Source: Candidatus Firestoneibacteriota bacterium (GTDB taxonomy: Bacteria; JACRDZ01). From it: 10,407 bases of DNA. The stretch is taken from positions 1 through 10,407 of the forward strand of contig JACRDZ010000199.1 in the NCBI GenBank assembly GCA_016212735.1, read 5' to 3'. The stretch's first letter is position 1, and the number at the start of each line of letters is the position of its first letter. Of this stretch, positions 6,545 through 10,407 are shown in pieces. The translations under genes and the position numbers were made by a program. Below the pieces are notes generated by a model. That model was not told where the DNA came from, made no database searches, and worked only from the letters and a program-made list of their open reading frames with translations.

Positions 6545-7216
6545 ATGGCTGATAAAACCCCGGGTAAACAGTTAAAGAAAGGTTTTTATATTATTATTAG
6601 TTTTATGTTTGGAGTTTGTATAATATCTTTTACTTCTATTTTTATAGTACAAAACAGTTTAAAATCTATTCAGAAAAATATAAATATAATTATAGAAAGT
6701 TATCAGCCAATTATAAAATCAACAGAAAATATAAATGCTTATTCTCTTGAAGCAGAGCTGGGGTTAATGCGTTATATAGCAGAATATGATAAAGATATAT
6801 CTGCAGTTTCTGCACAGATAGGGAGATTAAAAATTGAATTAGATAAAGCAATGAATATGGTTAAATCACAGGAATTAAAAGACAAAATAATAAATATGTC
6901 TATCATAGTTAAAAAAATGGAAAAAACAGTACGGCTTGTGGTGACTGCGGAGACATGGGAACAGAAGGATGAATTAGCAAACAGTTCTTTTAAAGCTGGT
7001 GAGAATATGGTCAAACTTGCAGGTGAAATACAGGAAGCTGTTTATAATGATATGGATAAAAAGGTTGATGATATAAAACAGAAAAATATTGAAACAAATC
7101 AAACATCTGATATAACAAAAATTATACTGTTCTTAATTTTTATCTTGACAATTGTTAATACAATTATTATCTTTCGATGGTGGAATCGTTTCCAGGAATT
7201 TTTGCTTGAGTTATAA
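6545..7216 (+). CDS. Two-TM four-helix-bundle sensor, chemoreceptor-like, no output domain
   Basis: The 223-residue membrane protein has TM1 at about residues 14-36 (YIIISFMFGVCIISFTSIFI), an extracytoplasmic helical region of about 150 residues (37-188), TM2 at about 190-210 (IILFLIFILTIVNTIIIF) and a short tail RWWNRFQEFLLEL. The loop has the helical, low-glycine character of the 4HB_MCP ligand-binding bundle of chemoreceptors (for example NIIIESYQPIIKSTENINAY and LMRYIAEYDKDIS). Chemoreceptors and histidine kinases continue with HAMP and signalling domains; here the protein stops 13 residues after TM2. That is a true TAA end with a normal downstream gene, not a visible frameshift. The start is supported by AGGAG (6534-6538), 6 nt before ATG. 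It is first in a cluster with a PATAN protein and a sigma factor, so a sensory role is inferred; partner and ligand are unknown. Confidence 0.8.
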   Translation: MADKTPGKQLKKGFYIIISFMFGVCIISFTSIFIVQNSLKSIQKNINIIIESYQPIIKSTENINAYSLEAELGLMRYIAEYDKDISAVSAQIGRLKIELDKAMNMVKSQELKDKIINMSIIVKKMEKTVRLVVTAETWEQKDELANSSFKAGENMVKLAGEIQEAVYNDMDKKVDDIKQKNIETNQTSDITKIILFLIFILTIVNTIIIFRWWNRFQEFLLEL

Positions 7217-7251
7217 TTTGATATATAGAAATATGTTTTAATGGGGGAAAT

Positions 7252-8034
7252 ATGGGATTAGAAGGTGATATAAGCCATTTTAGTTTACCTGATATAATTC
7301 AGCTGATTGGTATGGGTAAACGTACTGGTATGTTATCTTTAAAAAAGGAAAATGATGAAGGGATTATTTATTTCCATGACGGACAGCCCGTACATGCATT
7401 ATATAATAATCTAAAAGGGGAAGAAGCAGCATATAGCCTTTTCCACTGGAATCAGGGAAATTTTAAATTTGAAAATAATATCCCATCACCATCTGAAACA
7501 ATAACAGTTAACTGGATGAATTTGATTATGGAAGGTGCCAGACATGTAGATGAGCTGGAAAAAATAAAAACAAAAATACCTTCGTTGAATATTATTTATG
7601 AAGTTGCTGAAGATATAAACAAAGAAAATAGTAACATAAATCTAAGTCCAAAAGAATGGAATGTTTTATCACTAATAGACGGAAATAGGACATGCAGAGA
7701 TATTATAGAAAAAACAGGTTATGGGGAACTTGAAACTCTTAAAGTAATGTATGAATTACTTTCAGCAAGCCTGATAATAAAAAGAAAATTAAAAGTAGAA
7801 GTCCCTTTTAAAGAAGATGAGATAAAAAATAAAATGGTAACTATATTATTGGATTGTCTTGGTAAAGATGCAAAAAATGTTGAAAAGAAAATTAATTCAA
7901 CCAAATTGAATAATAAGGATGAATTCTATGACCTTTGCAATAAAATAGAAAAGTTTATCTTTCTGTTTGTTGACAGCAATAAATCAAAAGAAATAAAAGA
8001 TAAGCTTTTAGATATTATCCCAAAATCTGAATGA
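7252..8034 (+). CDS. PATAN/DUF4388-domain protein with winged-helix-like middle
   Basis: The 260-residue cytoplasmic protein starts with a DUF4388/PATAN domain (about residues 1-100). Key motifs are GLEGDISHFSLPDIIQLIGM, the RTGMLSL strand (24-30), GIIYFHDGQPVHA (37-49) and GEEAAYSLFHWNQGNFKFE (56-74). PATAN domains occur in PatA-type response regulators and many bacterial signalling proteins, usually as protein-interaction modules. A middle region (about 131-178, LSPKEWNVLSLIDGNRTCRD then LKVMYELLSASLI) looks like the small helical/winged-helix segment often following PATAN. The C-terminal 80 residues are helical and charged, and I do not recognise them. No receiver or kinase domain is present. 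The start has GGGGGA at 7243-7248. The gene ends with tandem stops TGA-TAA (8032-8037). It lies between the membrane sensor and the sigma factor gene, suggesting an adaptor role (inference). Confidence 0.87.
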   Translation: MGLEGDISHFSLPDIIQLIGMGKRTGMLSLKKENDEGIIYFHDGQPVHALYNNLKGEEAAYSLFHWNQGNFKFENNIPSPSETITVNWMNLIMEGARHVDELEKIKTKIPSLNIIYEVAEDINKENSNINLSPKEWNVLSLIDGNRTCRDIIEKTGYGELETLKVMYELLSASLIIKRKLKVEVPFKEDEIKNKMVTILLDCLGKDAKNVEKKINSTKLNNKDEFYDLCNKIEKFIFLFVDSNKSKEIKDKLLDIIPKSE

Positions 8035-8056
8035 TAAGAGATAATAGGAGGAGTAT

Positions 8057-8971
8057 ATGTCAAGTAGTCTTTTCGATAAAGAAGATAAAGTTGAAGATTA
8101 TGTTATTAATCATAATTCAGTCAGGCAGTATTTTAACGACATCAATAGAATTCCACTTTTAGATCACAAAGAAGAGCGGCAGCTTGAAATAAGATTAAAA
8201 AAGAATGATCAAGAAGCAAGGATGAAACTTGTAAAAAGCAATTTGCGTTTGGTGGTAAGTATTGCAAAACGTTATAAAAATTGTGGTCTTACTTTACTTG
8301 ATCTTATTGAAGAAGGAAATTTAGGGCTTATTAAAGCCTGTGATAAATTTAAACTCAATAAAGGCTGTAAGTTCAGTACTTATGCTACATTATGGATAAA
8401 ACAGAGTATAATAAGAGCTATTGAAAATCATGGACGGACTATTCGAATTCCTGTTTATATGATCAAACGTATTAACCTGTTTTTTAAAACTGTAAGAGAA
8501 CTGGAGCAGACACTGCAGCGCAATCCTACAGCTGAAGAAATTTCAAAGCGTATGAGAATGAAATTGGATAATATAAAAAGAATTATTGATATAAATCTCT
8601 CCACACAAAAACCCACATCAATAGAAAGTTATATCGGGAAAGAAAAAGATATTCGTTTTATTGAATTTATATCAAATGAACATTCGATTTACAAAAATAC
8701 CATTGCTGTTTATGAACAGCATCAGGAAATATCTAATTTATTAAATCTGCTTTCAAAAAAAGAAAAAGAAATACTTATATTACGATTTGGATTAGGAGGA
8801 GAAGAACCTTTAACATTAGAAGAAATCGGAGTTCAATTTAGCCTGACGCGTGAACGTATTAGACAGATAGAAGATAAAACTTTGAAAAAACTTCGCAATC
8901 TGGTTTTTACCAAAGAAGCTGAATTTCTGATGAAAGATGCAGCAACAAAGATTATTAATAATACAAATTAA
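8057..8971 (+). CDS. RNA polymerase sigma-70 family factor (RpoD/RpoS-like, lacks region 1.1)
   Basis: The 304-residue sigma factor has regions 1.2 to 4. Region 1.2 is [20 protein letters not shown] (21-40), region 2 core [20 protein letters not shown] (59-78) with [17 protein letters not shown] (82-98), region 2.3-2.4 [20 protein letters not shown] (106-125), region 3 [12 protein letters not shown] onward (128-), and region 4.2 [20 protein letters not shown] (252-271). No long acidic region 1.1 is present, so it is a group 2-like alternative sigma rather than the housekeeping factor. Region 4.2 keeps the standard -35 reading residues (TRERIRQIE). Region 2.3-2.4 differs: L112 stands where primary sigmas have the first of two Trp, and I119 where E. 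coli sigma-70 has T440. The strong AGGAGG (8046-8051) and the 22-nt gap from the PATAN gene indicate an operon. Its 3' end overlaps the convergent gene by 17 nt. Confidence 0.95.
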   Translation: MSSSLFDKEDKVEDYVINHNSVRQYFNDINRIPLLDHKEERQLEIRLKKNDQEARMKLVKSNLRLVVSIAKRYKNCGLTLLDLIEEGNLGLIKACDKFKLNKGCKFSTYATLWIKQSIIRAIENHGRTIRIPVYMIKRINLFFKTVRELEQTLQRNPTAEEISKRMRMKLDNIKRIIDINLSTQKPTSIESYIGKEKDIRFIEFISNEHSIYKNTIAVYEQHQEISNLLNLLSKKEKEILILRFGLGGEEPLTLEEIGVQFSLTRERIRQIEDKTLKKLRNLVFTKEAEFLMKDAATKIINNTN

Positions 8972-10407
8972 ACAAGTAAAAACTATAATAAATATTTGTC
9001 AGTTTCCTGCCATAATGAGATTTCAACAGAAATTTATCTCTGATTTTAATGAAATAATTATTTTTAGTATCAAATATAGTTGTTAATATACAGAACTTAG
9101 ATTTATGTGAAGATTCTTTTGGTGGTTGTATTTTTATTTCCTCTCCATAATAAATACTTATATTACCATTTTTTTCACCTACTATTATATCCCATATAGA
9201 GTCATTATTCCAATCAACTATAAATGGTTTTGAATATCCAGAATTATTTGAAATAAATAATGTATCAAAAATAAAACTCGGAGGTACTTTATTATTTGCA
9301 TCATATATTTCAATATTTCCTTTTTCATTTCCTGAAACAATATCTTTTTTCCCTTTATAGTTCCAGTTAATAAAAAAAGGTGCTGAATGACTTGAAATAG
9401 ATAAATTGGTAATTTTTTTTGGAGATGAGGAATAAAATAGAGGATTATCATCTGTCCCTGTATTCAAAATATAATAAACATCTCCTTTTTTTGTACCAAA
9501 TACAATATCTTTGCGTTTATCTTCATTCCAGTCTATAACAAAAGGAGTTATACTTTCTTCCTCTGTTGCATAAATAGATGTTGTATCATTGAATAGAGGA
9601 TTATCATCAGTCCCAATATTTTTTAAAAGATAAATGAGCCCATTTTTAGTTCCTATAAGCAGATCTTTTTTACTGTCATTATTCCAGTCAACTGCAAAAG
9701 GTACAGATTCTTCTCCAACATTTAAAGGTAGATTCCCCATATAAAGGGGAACTGATTCTGTTAATACAGGAGAACTGTCTGTCCCTGTATTAAGATATAA
9801 TTGTATTTCTCCTTTTTTACTTCCTATAAGAATATCCTTATTTCCATCATTATCCCAGTCAACAATAAAGGGACTTGGTAATTCATCTTTAGCATAGAGA
9901 AGTTTATTAACAGATGAAAAATTGTATTTTGTGGAATGTGCAGAAGATAGAGTAATATTAAGATTCGCAATTTCAGATGAAAGATCTATTAATTTATTAT
10001 AATTCATATATATGCCATTGGTATCTTCTAAAACCATAAAATGTTTTTTTGCTGTTGTTCTGCCTGTAAATTTATATTTTTGGATCTCCCCAATCAATTT
10101 GCCAGTATAAGCATAATTCCCGTCAATGTAAATATTGGCAGCAGTGAGATTAAATGAAATATTGAATTCCCTGAATGCGTAAGAGGTAACAGTGACTGGT
10201 GTTACCTGCCTGTTTTCATTATAATTAGTGTCAACTGCAGTAACTGCAATATAATAAATCTCGTTATTAAGAAGATTAGATAATACATAATTTTTTTCTA
10301 TTCCAGTATCATAAACTATTATATCTTCCACATTATTAAAGTTATTCTGTGATTTATAAATTCTATAATAACGAAAATCAGAAGGAAGATTATATTTATT
10401 CCAGTCA
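8955..10407 (-). CDS. FnIII / PEGA-like / FG-GAP repeat surface protein, 5' end outside the window (partial)
   Basis: The minus-strand frame is open to the right edge. The GTG at 10331 is not the start: 25 further residues ([20 protein letters not shown] and on) complete a fibronectin type III domain ending near VTPVTVTS. Counting from 10331, residues about 54-128 are PEGA-like ([13 protein letters not shown]). Residues about 150-397 contain five FG-GAP/VCBS-type beta-propeller repeats, each with PF-x-V-DWN-x-D-x-x-KDI and G-x-K-x-G. Residues 411-450 resemble the CFI-box C-terminal segment (C414, then IRDKFLL and GRKLTNIYY). FnIII and propeller repeats imply a large extracellular or cell-surface protein; Ca2+ binding by the Asp-rich loops is likely in four of the five repeats. 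The signal peptide, if any, is off-window. The ligand or adhesion target is unknown. It converges on the sigma gene with a 17-nt overlap. Confidence 0.88.
   Translation of the reverse strand, partial: DWNKYNLPSDFRYYRIYKSQNNFNNVEDIIVYDTGIEKNYVLSNLLNNEIYYIAVTAVDTNYNENRQVTPVTVTSYAFREFNISFNLTAANIYIDGNYAYTGKLIGEIQKYKFTGRTTAKKHFMVLEDTNGIYMNYNKLIDLSSEIANLNITLSSAHSTKYNFSSVNKLLYAKDELPSPFIVDWDNDGNKDILIGSKKGEIQLYLNTGTDSSPVLTESVPLYMGNLPLNVGEESVPFAVDWNNDSKKDLLIGTKNGLIYLLKNIGTDDNPLFNDTTSIYATEEESITPFVIDWNEDKRKDIVFGTKKGDVYYILNTGTDDNPLFYSSSPKKITNLSISSHSAPFFINWNYKGKKDIVSGNEKGNIEIYDANNKVPPSFIFDTLFISNNSGYSKPFIVDWNNDSIWDIIVGEKNGNISIYYGEEIKIQPPKESSHKSKFCILTTIFDTKNNYFIKIRDKFLLKSHYGRKLTNIYYSFYLFNLYY
8982..9101 (-). 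other. CFI-box-like C-terminal segment of the surface protein
   Basis: Residues 411-450 read SKFCILTT, then [20 protein letters not shown]. The known C-terminal box has CFIATAAYGS, then a FRD-x-x-LL helix, GR and YY. Here the Cys, RD, LL, GR and YY positions are kept, but the first motif is altered and the Cys-to-RD spacing is shorter. The protein ends 9 residues after the first YY, earlier than I recall for the family. Confidence 0.55.
9141..9884 (-). repeat. Five tandem FG-GAP/VCBS-like coding repeats
   Basis: The units start near residues 153, 211, 262, 318 and 369 (numbered from 10331), spaced 51-58 residues apart. Calcium-loop-like cores are [40 protein letters not shown] and [10 protein letters not shown]; the fourth has lost its acidic positions. 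Repetition is also visible in the DNA: plus-strand 9436-9458 and 9592-9614 match at 22 of 23 bases, exactly 156 nt (52 codons) apart. Confidence 0.85.

Noticed and set aside
9218..9451. Short minus-strand frame within the propeller gene
   Set aside because: It is an out-of-frame shadow of the FG-GAP repeats, whose repeated DWN-x-D motifs define the real frame.

Overview
The window is AT-rich (roughly 30% GC by eye) bacterial DNA with the standard genetic code. TAA, TAG and TGA all end genes, and most genes have a GGAG/AGGAGG-type ribosome binding site. The gene set points to a Gram-negative-type bacterium: an ExeA/GspA-like ATPase, a Sec-exported protein with an ethylbenzene-dehydrogenase-like domain, a chemoreceptor-like periplasmic sensor, a PATAN/DUF4388 protein and FG-GAP/FnIII surface proteins. 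This mix is common in deltaproteobacteria-like and uncultivated candidate phyla. Nothing here fixes the phylum, so taxonomy is left open.

Layout. Bases 1-6502 carry, all on the plus strand: a large TPR protein that enters from outside the left edge (1-1951); an ExeA-type AAA ATPase (1970-2836); tRNA-Gly(CCC), only 3 nt after that gene (2840-2914); a PHP-family metal hydrolase (2964-3620); a membrane-anchored TPR protein (3629-4273); and a secreted protein interrupted by an in-frame TAA (4376-5317 and 5318/5366-6502). The last has a signal peptide, an unknown domain, a very long E/K/R-rich helix and a C-terminal EB_dh-like domain. Next, 6545-8971 holds a tight three-gene plus-strand cluster behind an extended -10 promoter candidate: a two-TM four-helix-bundle sensor with no output domain, a PATAN/DUF4388 protein and a sigma-70 factor. 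From 8955 to the right edge a minus-strand gene runs convergently, overlapping the sigma gene by 17 nt. It encodes FnIII, PEGA-like and FG-GAP/VCBS repeats and a CFI-box-like C-terminus, and its 5' end lies outside the window.

How the parts may fit together. TPR plus ExeA-like ATPase suggests an envelope-assembly or secretion role, such as type IV pili or type II secretion (inference). The sensor-PATAN-sigma cluster looks like a compact signalling unit linking an envelope signal to transcription. It is the best candidate for an undescribed system, although each part belongs to a known family. The split EB_dh protein is the clearest anomaly: one stop codon interrupts an otherwise intact frame.

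No CRISPR array, transposase, integrase, rRNA or riboswitch was recognised. No stretch longer than about 100 nt lacks a gene.
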